Below the pieces are notes generated by a model. The model was not told the origin of the DNA. It saw only the letters and a list, made by a program, of their open reading frames with translations, and ran no database searches. Shown piece after piece: positions 29,773 to 38,920 of a stretch of 64,000 nt of DNA. Position 1 is the stretch's first letter; every line of letters starts with the position of its first letter. This DNA is from Chitinophaga sedimenti (lineage in GTDB: Bacteria; Bacteroidota; Bacteroidia; Chitinophagales; Chitinophagaceae). Position numbers and translations under genes: made by a program. Location: the NCBI RefSeq assembly GCF_023156195.1, contig NZ_JAKUKA010000001.1:6263501-6327500 (forward strand). The letters are read 5' to 3'.

Positions 29773-31441
29773 ATGAAAAAGCGCAGCGGATGGAGAATAT
29801 TTGGAAAGATCGTTCTGTGGACGATCGGCGTGTTGTTGGTACTCATCATCGCGTTGGGTATTTACGTGGTGCAGGCAGGTAAAATGAACCCGCCGGTGGT
29901 GGCCGATACAACGTCGCTGCAATGGGAACGTAAGCAGATTAGTCCGACCGCCTACACCCCGGGCAACAGCTGGTTCCGCAAAAGCCAGAGCGGTTTGTAC
30001 GAAATGTACGTCGAAGGCAAGCCTTTCGAAAGAGGCGTGGTGTACGGGAAACTTGCATCGGAGCTCGTAAAGCGCCAGGAAGATGCGTTTACCGACCAGA
30101 TCAAAAAAATGATTCCATCAGAGAGTTACCTGAAATTCCTTAAATACTTTATTGGCTTCTTCAACCGCCATTTGCTGGCGCATGTGATCGAAGAGTATCA
30201 GCAGGAAATTTATGGCGTATCCTTTTCGGCTTCGGATAAATATGATTTTATCGGTACCAACTTCGGCCGCATCATGAACTATCATGCCGCGCACGATATT
30301 GGTCACGCCCTGCAAAGCATGGCCCTGGTGGGTTGTACGTCGTTCGGTACTGGAATGGCCGCTCTGCCGACAGCAGTCTGATCATCGGCCGCAATTTCGA
30401 TTTTTATGTGGGAGATAAATTTGCGGAAGATAAGATCGTTGCGTTTTATCGTCCCGAGGCCGGGCATAAATTTATGATGGTGACCTGGGGAGGCTTTACT
30501 GGCGTAGTTTCCGGGATGAATGACCGGGGACTTACCGTAACGATCAATGCCGCGAAAACAGATTACCCGACTGGGTCTGCCACCCCGGTGTCGCTGGTGG
30601 CGCGGGAAATACTGCAATATGCGGGCAACATTAAAGAGGCATATGCCATCGCGCAGAAACGTAAAATGTTTGTTGCCGAATCGTTCCTGGTAGGTTCTGC
30701 TGCAGATAACCGCGCTGCACTGATCGAGAAAACGCCCGACACTATTGCGCTTTACGATCCGAAAGGAGATGAGATCACCTGTGCAAACCATTTCCAGAGT
30801 CCCGAGTTATCGAAACTGGAATCGAACGGGGTGCAGATGAAAGAAAGTGCATCACCTTACCGGTACGAGCGTTTGCATGAGTTGTTACAGCGTAACGGTC
30901 CCAATACGGTGCAGAAAACGATCGATATCCTCCGCGACCAGCGTGGGTTACACGATAAGAACATTGGTATGGGGAACGAGAAAGCCGTGAACCAGCTGAT
31001 CGCGCATCACGCTATTGTGTTTGAGCCGAAGCAGCTTAAAGTGTGGGTGTCTGCCGCGCCCCGGCAGCTGGGCGAGTTTGTGGCGTACGATCTGAATAAA
31101 ATATTTGCCATGAATGGCCTGTCGTCTGATCACGAGGTGTGCGACAGTGCGAATATTATTCCGGCCGATACTTTTTGCTGACGCCGGATTACAAACGGTT
31201 TGTAGACTTCAGGCACCTGAAAGCCGCCATCAGCGATGGCAAAGAAGTAGACGTGAAAAGGCTGGTGGCAGATAATCCGGAATACTACCACGCATACGTG
31301 CTGGCGGGTGATTACCTGTTTAAACGCGCACGTTACCGGGAGGCGCTGCCTTACTACAAGGCCGCCCTTACCAAAGTGATCGCTACCAAACCGGAGGAAA
31401 ATCACATCCGCAAACGCATTGAAGAAATCAATAAAAAATGA
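29773..31441 (+). CDS. C45-family peptidase/acyltransferase (NAAA/penicillin-acyltransferase-like; two frameshifts)
   Basis: About 556 aa with an N-terminal membrane anchor (FGKIVLWTIGVLLVLIIALG). The Ntn-hydrolase core has its probable nucleophile Cys in ALVGCTSFGTWNG and the family motif GRNFDF. The C-terminus carries a TPR-like helix pair (YYHAYVLAGDYLFKRARYRE). Breaks at 30350 (GGTACTGGAAT; expected ACC TGG AAT, a C lost from CCTGG) and near 31176 (T run). The C45 family includes acyl-CoA:6-APA acyltransferase. In this cluster it is a candidate for forming or hydrolysing the pigment's acyl linkage in the periplasm; a proofreading hydrolase is equally possible. A TTG at 29764 is an alternative start. 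Confidence 0.75.
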
Positions 31442-31818
31442 TTATTGGAATAGGAACAGATATCGTGGAAGTAGACCGCGTAGCCGCCAAAATAGAGAAG
31501 GGCAAAGGCTTCCGCGAGCTGGTGTTTACACCGCACGAAATCGCCTATTGTGAAGAGCAGACGAATAAGTACGAAAGCTATGCCGCCCGTTTTGCCGCCA
31601 AAGAGTCGTTTCTGAAAGCGCTGGGAACGGGGTACGGATATGGTGGCGTACATTTTTACGAGATAGAAATACGGAACGACGCGGCCGGCAAACCCGAAGT
31701 TCACTTGCTGGGCGCGGCGGAGCAACTGTATAAAGAACGAAACATCCGCCAGGTATCCGTTTCGCTTTCGCATGTAAAAGCAATGGCCACGGCTGTTGTG
31801 ATCATCGAAGGACTTTAA
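31438..31818 (+). CDS. acpS: Holo-ACP synthase (4'-phosphopantetheinyl transferase)
   Basis: 126 aa, intact AcpS with GIGTDIVEVDRVAAKI at the N-terminus and the Mg/CoA-binding ARFAAKESFLKALGTG. It transfers phosphopantetheine from CoA to the Ser of apo-ACP. Its place inside the cluster, overlapping the C45 gene by 4 nt, suggests it serves the two pigment ACPs, though it could be the cell's only AcpS. Confidence 0.9.
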   Translation: MIIGIGTDIVEVDRVAAKIEKGKGFRELVFTPHEIAYCEEQTNKYESYAARFAAKESFLKALGTGYGYGGVHFYEIEIRNDAAGKPEVHLLGAAEQLYKERNIRQVSVSLSHVKAMATAVVIIEGL

Positions 31819-31827
31819 ACTGACACT

Positions 31828-33119
31828 ATGTATATACCCGATATAGAATTACAACCTAAAAACAGGATCAAACAGTTCCAGGAAATGGAGCTGCAGCATT
31901 TACTGGGCTATCTGCGCCAGTTTTCGCCGTTTTACAAAGAATGGTTCGATAAGCATGGCGTGGAAGTGAGCAGCATTCGTACGCTGGAAGACCTGGTAAA
32001 AATTCCCGCCGTGGGCAAGGAGGACTTGCAGCAGCGGAACTGGGATTTTTATGCGTTGATAAAAGTAAGATCGCGGAATATACAACCACTTCCGGCACGC
32101 TGGGCAAGCCCGTAGTGCTGCCATTGACAGAGAAAGATTTGCAGCGCCTGAGTTACAACGAATACATTTCTTTTTCCTGTGCTAACGGCACAGATAGTGA
32201 TGTTTTTCAGCTGATGCTGACGCTGGACAGGCAGTTTATGGCCGGAATGGCTTACTACCAGGGCATCCGCAGGTTGGGTGCCGGTGTATTGCGCGTGGGG
32301 CCCGGCGTTCCGTCGCTGCAATGGGAAAACATCCAGCGCATACAGCCCACCACGATTGTGGCGGTGCCTTCATTTATTTTAAAGTTGATCGCTTACGCCG
32401 AAGAACATAACATAGATATCAATGCCAGTTCTGTGAAAAAGGCCGTATGCATCGGCGAAAATATCCGCAATGTGGACTTTTCGCTGAACGTGCTGGGCCG
32501 CATGATCACGGACAAATGGAATATCCAGCTGTTCTCTACTTACGCTTCCACGGAAATGCAGACGGCCTTTACCGAATGTAATGCCGGCAGGGGAGGGCAT
32601 CATCATCCCGAACTGCTGATCGTGGAGTTGTTGGATGAGCATGATCAGCCGGTAGGTCCCGGCCAACCCGGCGAGGTGACCATTACCACACTCGGCGTGG
32701 AAGCTATGCCACTGCTGCGTTACAAGACCGGCGACATTTGCCAGTACGACGAAATACCCTGCAGTTGCGGCCGGCAGACAGTTCGGTTATCGCCTGTAAT
32801 TGGCCGCCGGAAGCAGATGATCAAGTATAAAGGTACTACGCTGTATCCGCCTGCGCTGTTCGATTTGCTGAGTGGCATGGAAGGGGTGAAGGAGTTTGTG
32901 GTGGAAGTGTTTTCCAACGAAATTGGTACCGATGAAATTTTGCTGCACCTGAACGCCGCCGACGAGTCGGAAGATATGGAGCGCAAGGTGCGGTCGTACC
33001 TGCAGGGCAAGCTGCGTGTGATCCCGCAGTTGCGGTATTGCAGCATGCAGGAAATTTTAAAAATGCAGTTTCCGGAAGGCAGCCGGAAGCCGGTGAAGTT
33101 TATTGATAATAGAAAATAG
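31828..33119 (+). CDS. PaaK-like AMP-dependent acyl-CoA/ACP ligase (one frameshift)
   Basis: About 430 aa in the phenylacetate-CoA ligase family. The P-loop TTTSGTLGKPVVLP, the YASTEMQ aromatic/adenine motif, YKTGDICQYDE and the C-terminal GRRKQMIKYKGTTLYPP are present. The CSCG motif (PCSCGRQ) matches PaaK-type metal sites. A lost G near 32062 (YAL-DKSKIAEY) splits it. It most likely adenylates 4-coumarate, made by the lyase at the other end of the cluster, and loads it on CoA or ACP. It is the last gene of the pigment cluster. Confidence 0.85.
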
Positions 33120-33130
33120 CTGATAGTAGT

Positions 33131-33166
33131 GCCGCCGTTGAAGTGAGCGACGCAACGGCGGCTGAA
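33131..33166. repeat. Solo terminal-repeat palindrome of the hairpin element
   Basis: 33140-33166 matches the inverted complement of the left terminal repeat of the element at 60851-61195 in 26 of 27 positions. With the extra GCCGCCGTTG at 33131-33140 it forms a 10-bp perfect hairpin (GCCGCCGTTG ... CAACGGCGGC). It sits between two convergent genes and may act as a bidirectional terminator for the pigment cluster and the DUF6702 gene. Confidence 0.65.
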
Positions 33167-33187
33167 ATAAGTTCTCCCGCTGGTGCA

Positions 33188-33666
33188 CTAAAAATTAAAC
33201 TCCGCATCCATCTTTGGGTTATCGAGCTTCGTACTTTTCCTTTCTTCATTCACGATCACGTGCACCATATTGATCTGGGAATCATGCGATTCGTACAGCA
33301 AGTCATCTTTTAAGCTCAGTTTCTTAACAGCGGGGCCTACATGGGCCTCAAGATAACACCAGGCCGCTTCTTCCGGATCTCGTAACCCAGGTACTTGAAC
33401 GTGACCGGTTTACCGTCTACCTGCACCCGTAAATGCTTTTTGATATAATCGCCGGCAAGAGAATCTACCAGCTTGCGGTTGTTCGGCTTTATAATATCGA
33501 AAGAAGTGTTATATGTCTTTTTTAACGTGTTTTCGAAATCGTCCGCAAATATTTTACAGCTTACTTCCAGCGACTGGCTGGACTTGTTATGCCTTATCTC
33601 CGTCATGCTTACATAAAACGGATGCAGGTAAAGTGGCCAAAGCCATTTACAAAATAATAGCCCCAT
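33188..33666 (-). CDS. DUF6702 family protein (one frameshift)
   Basis: About 160 aa with an N-terminal hydrophobic segment (MGLLFCKWLWPLYLHP). The segment HPFYVSMTEIRHNKSSQSLEVSCKIF and the C-terminal EAAWCYLEAHVGPAVKKLSL are typical of DUF6702 proteins, which often sit next to HupE-like or M1-peptidase genes in Bacteroidota, as here. The break at 33373-33376 reads CCGG; restoring a W (minus strand ATC CWG GAA GAA) gives YEI-L/Q-EEAAWCYLE, again a CCWGG site. The function is unknown, probably a periplasmic or surface protein. A TTG at 33714 is an alternative start. Confidence 0.75.
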
Positions 33667-33733
33667 TTCTCCCAAATATTTTAAAAATTGCCCTATTAGA
33701 GGTATAATTACCAAAATTAGATAAAATTACGCG

Positions 33734-34324
33734 ATGAGTGAGTTTGGGATGTATTTTCAATTAGGTTGGCAACATATCGCAGACCTGGAGGGTTACGACC
33801 ATATACTTTTTATAGCCGCTCTTTGTGCTGTATACCTGCTGCGGGACTGGAAAAGTGTACTGATCCTGGTGACTGCCTTTACGGTGGGCCACTCTATCAC
33901 CCTGGCCCTCAGCGTGCTCAACTTCATCAGGGTGCCCTCGGCGCTGATCGAGTTCCTGATACCTGTTACCATCGTGATAACCGCTATGGCCAACATTTTC
34001 CGGAAAAATAAAGCTGCGCCCGGCCGGATGCAGCTGAACTATTTCCTGGCCTTGTTTTTCGGCCTGGTGCACGGCATGGGCTTTTCCAATTATTTGAAAA
34101 GCCTGCTGGGTACCGACGGGCTTACCGTTCCGCTGCTCGCCTTTAACATCGGGCTGGAATTTGGACAGTTATTGATCGTAGCGGCTATTTTGCTGATAGC
34201 AGGCATCGTTGTAAATATTTCCGGGGTGAAACGCCGCGACTGGAGCCTGTTTCTGTCGTCGGCTATTTTCGGAATTGCTTTAATTATGACAGTGGAACGT
34301 TTTAACAGCCTGATTAAACCTTAA
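33734..34324 (+). CDS. HupE/UreJ-like membrane protein
   Basis: 196 aa, about six membrane helices. The first helix region has GWQHIADLEGYDHILFIAAL, and further conserved pieces are TAFTVGHSITLALS and FGLVHGMGFSNYL. The HupE/UreJ group is linked to nickel or other metal transport and to hydrogenase/urease maturation, but Bacteroidota members beside M1 peptidases have no proven role. Divergent from the DUF6702 gene. Confidence 0.8.
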   Translation: MSEFGMYFQLGWQHIADLEGYDHILFIAALCAVYLLRDWKSVLILVTAFTVGHSITLALSVLNFIRVPSALIEFLIPVTIVITAMANIFRKNKAAPGRMQLNYFLALFFGLVHGMGFSNYLKSLLGTDGLTVPLLAFNIGLEFGQLLIVAAILLIAGIVVNISGVKRRDWSLFLSSAIFGIALIMTVERFNSLIKP

Positions 34325-34355
34325 CTCAACCAAACAAAATCTATAGCCATCTTTT

Positions 34356-36677
34356 ATGTTGATGAAGAAACACTTTGCTTTACTGGGAATGCTGATGGCG
34401 GGTGGCCTCGCTGCGATGGCGCAGAATCCGGGCTCTAACCACGGCAACAAATTTGAGCAGCTGGGCACCATGCTGCAGGATCCCAATATGTATCGCTCCG
34501 CATCCGGCGCCCCTGGCCCGAAATACTGGCAGCAGCGCGCGGATTACGACATCAGTGCTACATTGGACGATGAGAAACAAAAGCTCACGGGCTCCGAAAC
34601 TATCACGTACTACAACAATTCTCCCGATCCGCTGACCTACATCTGGCTGCAGCTCGATGAAAACGAGCACAAGGCCACCAGCGACAACCAGAAGTTCGAC
34701 GGCAGCAAAATGGGCGAACGGATGACTATGAAACAGGTGAATGGTATTCTCGGTTCTACGGACGACGTGGGCCTGCATATCGTTAAACTGACCGATGCGA
34801 ATGGTAATGCGCTCCCCTATACGATCAATCAGACGATGATGCGTGTGGACCTGCCTAAAACCCTGATGCCCGGCGAAAAGCTGAAACTCAAGATAGACTG
34901 GTGGTACAACATCACCGACCGTATGACGGTTGGCGGTCGCGGCGGTTATGAATATTTTAAGGAAGATGGTAACTACCTGTATACGATGGCGCAATGGTAT
35001 CCGAGGTTAGCAGTGTATTCCGATTTCCAGGGTTGGCAGAACAAGCAGTTTACCGGTCGTGGTGAATTTGCACTGACTTTCGGTAATTTCCATGTAAGCC
35101 TGAATGTACCTGCCGATCACGTAATCGGTGCTACCGGGGAATGCCGTAACTACAAAGAAGTGCTTTCGCCCGCACAGTTCCAGCGCTGGCAGCAGGCGCA
35201 ATCCGCCAGGGAGCCTTTGGAGATCGTAACGCTCGACGAAGCCAATAAGGCTGCTCAAAGCAAAGCCAGTGGCCGTAAAACCTGGGTGTACGACGCTGAA
35301 AACGTACGCGACTTCGCCTGGGTAGCGAGCCGTCGTATAGTGTGGGATGCATTGGCAACCAATATAGAAGGCAAGAAAACAATGGCGATGTCGTACTACG
35401 GTCCGGAGGCTTACCCGCTGTACCGCAAGTACTCTACCAAAGCCGTGGCGCATACGCTGAAAGTATATTCGAAACATACGATCCCATATCCGTACCCCGT
35501 GGCTATTTCCGTGGAAGCGGCCAACGGTATGGAATACCCGATGATTTGCTTCAACTACGGCCGCGCGGAAAAAGATGGTACTTACTCCGAAGGTACCAAA
35601 TACGGTATGATCGGTGTGATCATCCACGAAGTGGGCCACAACTTTTTCCCGATGATCGTGAACTCCGACGAGCGCCAGTGGACGTGGATGGATGAAGGTT
35701 TGAACACCTTCTGCCAGTTCCTCGCAGAGCAGGAGTGGGATAACAACTATCCTTCTTCCCGCGGTCCCGCGCATAAAATCGTGGATTACATGAAAATGCC
35801 GAAAGACCAGCTGGAGCCGATCATGACCAACTCGGAAAATATTATTCAATTTGGTCCGAATGCTTACGCAAAACCCGCTACTGCGCTGAATATCCTGCGC
35901 GAAACAGTAATGGGCCGTGAGCTGTTCGACTTTGCCTTTAAAGAATATGCACGCCGCTGGGCGTTTAAACACCCTACACCGGCAGACCTGTTCCGTACGA
36001 TGGAAGACGCTTCTGCCGTGGACCTGGACTGGTTCTGGCGCGGTTGGTTCTTTGGGACCGATGCCGTCGATATTTCGCTGGATAGCGTGAAATGGTACCG
36101 CATGGATTCGAAAAATCCCGCGATAGAAAACAAGCTTACTGCCGAAAATGCTAACCGCGACGCGGATCATATTGCAAAAAAGCGCAATCGTGAAGCCGGT
36201 ATTAAGTTCGCGATCGACCGGGACACAAGCCTGCAGGATTTTTACAATAAGTGGGACCGTTACGCCGTAACACCGGAGCAGGAGGCGGCATTCGGTAAAT
36301 TTACCGGCAGCCTTTCTCCCGAAGAGAAGAAACTGTACGACAGCAAAAAGAATTTTTACGAATTGAGCTTCAGCAACGTGGGTGGACTGGTAATGCCCGT
36401 GATCATCGAATGGACGTTTGTCGATGGCACGAAAGAAGTGGAAACGCTGCCTGCTTACATCTGGCGCAAAAACGAATACAAGTTCACGAAAGTGTTCGGG
36501 AAAGATAAAATGGTAAAATCCATCCTGGTGGACCCTTACCGCGAAACGGCGGATATCAATGAGGGGAATAATATGTGGCCCCGTACGGCTGTGCCTTCCA
36601 AGTTCGAATTATTCAAAATGGAAGCGCCTGTGCGCGGTGCATCTACTGGTGGCAACCCGATGCAGCGGGCACGGTAA
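34356..36677 (+). CDS. Secreted M1-family zinc metallopeptidase
   Basis: 773 aa, intact, with a signal peptide (KKHFALLGMLMAGGLAAMAQ). The gluzincin site is HEVGHNFFPMIVNSDERQWT followed by MDEGLNTF (HExxH...E). GMEYPMICF occupies the place of the aminopeptidase GxMEN motif. It probably degrades peptides in the periplasm or at the surface. The long C-terminal part after ~residue 560 is beta-rich (VGGLVMPVIIEWTFVDGTKEVE). It follows the HupE-like gene after 31 nt, so the pair may be co-transcribed. Confidence 0.9.
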   Translation: MLMKKHFALLGMLMAGGLAAMAQNPGSNHGNKFEQLGTMLQDPNMYRSASGAPGPKYWQQRADYDISATLDDEKQKLTGSETITYYNNSPDPLTYIWLQLDENEHKATSDNQKFDGSKMGERMTMKQVNGILGSTDDVGLHIVKLTDANGNALPYTINQTMMRVDLPKTLMPGEKLKLKIDWWYNITDRMTVGGRGGYEYFKEDGNYLYTMAQWYPRLAVYSDFQGWQNKQFTGRGEFALTFGNFHVSLNVPADHVIGATGECRNYKEVLSPAQFQRWQQAQSAREPLEIVTLDEANKAAQSKASGRKTWVYDAENVRDFAWVASRRIVWDALATNIEGKKTMAMSYYGPEAYPLYRKYSTKAVAHTLKVYSKHTIPYPYPVAISVEAANGMEYPMICFNYGRAEKDGTYSEGTKYGMIGVIIHEVGHNFFPMIVNSDERQWTWMDEGLNTFCQFLAEQEWDNNYPSSRGPAHKIVDYMKMPKDQLEPIMTNSENIIQFGPNAYAKPATALNILRETVMGRELFDFAFKEYARRWAFKHPTPADLFRTMEDASAVDLDWFWRGWFFGTDAVDISLDSVKWYRMDSKNPAIENKLTAENANRDADHIAKKRNREAGIKFAIDRDTSLQDFYNKWDRYAVTPEQEAAFGKFTGSLSPEEKKLYDSKKNFYELSFSNVGGLVMPVIIEWTFVDGTKEVETLPAYIWRKNEYKFTKVFGKDKMVKSILVDPYRETADINEGNNMWPRTAVPSKFELFKMEAPVRGASTGGNPMQRAR

Positions 36678-36702
36678 TAGCATGAAATTTTTATAGATTG
36701 AA

Positions 36703-36730
36703 GGGGCTGCCGGTAGGTGGCTCCTTTTTT
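36703..36730 (+). terminator. Terminator after the M1 peptidase
   Basis: A 9-bp stem, GGGGCTGCC with GGTGGCTCC (three G-T pairs), a GGTA loop and then TTTTTT. It lies 25 nt after the M1 peptidase stop. Nothing else is visible between here and the minus-strand terminator at 36831. Confidence 0.7.
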
Positions 36731-36830
36731 ATGGGCACTACGCTTCCAATGCCTGCGACAAAAGCGCCAAAAACGACAAAAACGTTATTTGAATTGTCGG
36801 CTTCCTCTTTTACCGTATTGATACAATTAA

Positions 36831-36857
36831 AAAAGCCGCCCGGACAGGCGGCTTTCA
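36831..36857 (-). terminator. Terminator of the SPFH-RHH operon
   Basis: On the minus strand, AAAGCCGCC-TGTCCG-GGCGGCTTTTTT forms a strong hairpin with a T-run, directly after the stop of the small RHH gene at 36859. Confidence 0.85.
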
Positions 36858-36858
36858 C

Positions 36859-37035
36859 TTATTTTTTATCTTTCTTGGGGATTGATTTCGGTAGTCGTCC
36901 GGCTTCCTTCAGTGCTTTGGCAATGAGCCATTCCATCTGTCCGTTTACACTGCGGAATTCGTCGGCGGCCCACTTCTCCAACGAATTGTAGGTCGCTTCA
37001 TCAATTCTTATCACAAAAGATTTCTTATCCTTCAT
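36859..37035 (-). CDS. Small Arc-type ribbon-helix-helix DNA-binding protein
   Basis: 58 aa beginning MKDKKSFVIRIDEATYNSLE and ending SIPKKDKK. The N-terminal beta strand (KSFVIRI) followed by two helices (EATYNSLEKWAADEF and VNGQMEWLIAKALKEAG) is the MetJ/Arc ribbon-helix-helix fold, as in Arc repressors and many antitoxins. It begins 6 nt after the SPFH stop, so the two form an operon. There is no toxin gene beside it. It may autoregulate the operon through the paired palindromes at 37936-37954. Confidence 0.8.
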   Translation of the reverse strand: MKDKKSFVIRIDEATYNSLEKWAADEFRSVNGQMEWLIAKALKEAGRLPKSIPKKDKK

Positions 37036-37041
37036 ACCTTT

Positions 37042-37915
37042 TTATTGATAGATGGTGCCGGCATTTACGATAGGCGTTGCTGCTTTTTCACCGCAAAGCA
37101 CCACCATTAAATTGCTCACCATGGCGGCTTTCTTCTCCTCATCCAGTTCCACGATCTGTTTTTAGACAGCATTTCCAGTGCCATTTCTACCATGCCTACG
37201 GCGCCTTCCACGATTTTTGCGCGGGCGGCTACGATGGCGGTGGCCTGCTGGCGTTGCAACATGGCGCCGGCAATTTCCGGGGCATAGGCCAGGTGGCTGA
37301 TCCGGCTTCCAGTACCACAAGGCCGGCAGGGGCGAGGCGTTCGTTCAACTCCGCTTCCAACAAGCTATTTACTTTTTCACCACCGTCGCGTAAAGTGATG
37401 TCGGCGTTTTCGTCTTCCATGCGGTCGTACGGACAAGTAGATGCCGGGTGCCGTACGGCTGCCTCGCTCTGGATCTGCACATACTGCACATATTGGGCCA
37501 CGTCAAAAGCTGCTTTATAAGTGTCATTCACCTGCCATACGATTACCGCGGCAATTTCGATAGGGTTGCCCATCCGGTCGTTCACCTTCAGTTGCTGGCC
37601 GTTCAGGTTTTCAGCGCGCAGTGAAATGCCCTGCCTTTTAAAGAACGGATTTACCCACAGCAGGCCGTTTTCTTTTACTGATCCTACATAATCGCCAAAC
37701 AGCGTAAGTACGCGCGAGTGATTGGGTGGGATGATCAGGATACCTTTTGCGGTGAATATAAACAGGAGCATCAGTATAACGCCCACTATCTGCAGAACGG
37801 CCCCACTGGCGCCCATCTTGGCGCCTCCTGCCAGGCAGCCTATGGCGCCCAGAAAGAACACAATAGCCAGTACAGCGGCAGCATAACCGGAGGCGGGTTT
37901 AATAACTTTTTCCAT
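37042..37915 (-). CDS. SPFH/Band 7 domain membrane protein (two frameshifts)
   Basis: About 291 aa. Two N-terminal membrane helices (YAAAVLAIVFFLGAIGCLAGG and AVLQIVGVILMLLFIFTAKG) precede the SPFH domain (IIPPNHSRVLTLFGDYVGSVK, then AAVIVWQVNDTYKAAFDV) and a helical C-terminus. Breaks: 37302-37305 reads CCGG where the minus strand needs GAA GCC WGG ATC (EARISHLAYAPEIAG), a CCWGG; and an A run near 37154 (LSKKQIVELDEE). SPFH proteins assemble membrane microdomain scaffolds. An Arc-type regulator follows it. Confidence 0.8.
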
Positions 37916-37935
37916 AGCGGTCAACAATTTTAAAG

Positions 37936-37954
37936 TGATATCAAAATGATATCA
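37936..37954 (-). promoter_or_regulatory. Tandem TGATATCA operator-like sites
   Basis: Two identical 8-bp palindromes, TGATATCA-AAA-TGATATCA, sit 21 nt upstream of the SPFH start. Their centres are 11 bp apart, one helical turn. That spacing suits ribbon-helix-helix dimers binding side by side, and an RHH gene is in this operon. Confidence 0.5.
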
Positions 37955-38017
37955 AATTTATATAAAAGAATTTGGCGGGAAAAATTTTATTTTGGGGCGA
38001 TAAATCAAGGATAAAGG

Positions 38018-38836
38018 ATGAAAAAACGCTTTTACGCCAGCCTGTTGCTGCTGTTGCCAGTACTTACTTTTGCCGCGAAGGTCGATACCATTGCCGTGCA
38101 AAGCACCGCGATGCGGAAAGATATCAGGTGTGTGGTGATTACACCGGCCAGTTATAAAAAGCGAAGAAACAGCGCTTCCCGGTGGTGTACCTGTTGCACG
38201 GTTATAGTGGAAATCAGTCTGACTGGATCAAGAAGGTACCCGTTATCAAAAACATCGCCGACCGCGATTCGATTATCATTGTATGCCCCGACGGCGGCTT
38301 TGGCAGCTGGTATTTCGACAGTCCTATTGATAAGGGTTTTCAGTATGAAACGTTTGTGGGCAGCGAGGTGCCCGCCTATGTAGATAAGAATTACCGCACC
38401 CTCGCCGATCCGGCTCACCGGGCTATTGCGGGACTGAGTATGGGGGCACGGCGCGTTATACCTTGCGATTCGCCACACCGATGTATTCGGTGCTGCGGGC
38501 AGCATGAGCGGGGGTAGATATCCGTCCGTTCCCTAAAAACTGGGACATCGCCAAACGCATCGGCGACAGTACAAACCACGCCCGAAACTGGGATTATTAC
38601 ACGGTCATCAACCAGATAAAAAGCATTAAGAATGGTGATCTGCAGCTGGTTATCGATTGCGGTGTGAAGGATTTTTTCATCGGCGTCAATCGTTCGCTGC
38701 ATCAGCAACTCGTGGCGGATGGAATTTCGCACGATTACACGGAACGGCCGGGGAGCACAACTGGACTTATTGGGAGAATGCGGTGGTGTACCAGTTGACG
38801 TTCTTTAAACGGTATTTCAATGGCTACAGGCAGTAG
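38018..38836 (+). CDS. Secreted esterase (esterase D / feruloyl-esterase-like alpha/beta hydrolase; about four frameshifts)
   Basis: About 274 aa with a signal peptide (KKRFYASLLLLLPVLTFAAK). The oxyanion region is VVYLLHGYSGNQSDWIKK, the nucleophile elbow GLSMGGHGAL and the catalytic His is in RPGEHNWTYW. Breaks fall in G or A/G runs near 38158 (SYKKAKKQRFP), 38447 (SMGGHGALYLA), 38515 (SGGVDIRPF) and 38754 (PGEHNW), all consistent with homopolymer shortening. The family includes acetyl-xylan, feruloyl and S-formylglutathione esterases; a carbohydrate ester is likely for a secreted form. Confidence 0.8.
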
Positions 38837-38920
38837 GTCATCAGCCTGGAAAGAGCAACGCTGCATCACGGTCGCAGTTACCGGAGATGCAGCGTTGCCA
38901 ATACATTTATAGTGCCCGGA

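Noticed and set aside
35007..36170. 387-aa reading frame antisense to the M1 peptidase
   Set aside because: Shadow of a conserved intact gene; no recognisable motif or start context.
36859..37035. Small RHH gene as an antitoxin of a toxin-antitoxin pair
   Set aside because: The partner gene is an SPFH membrane protein with no toxin features, and no RelE/ParE-like gene is adjacent.
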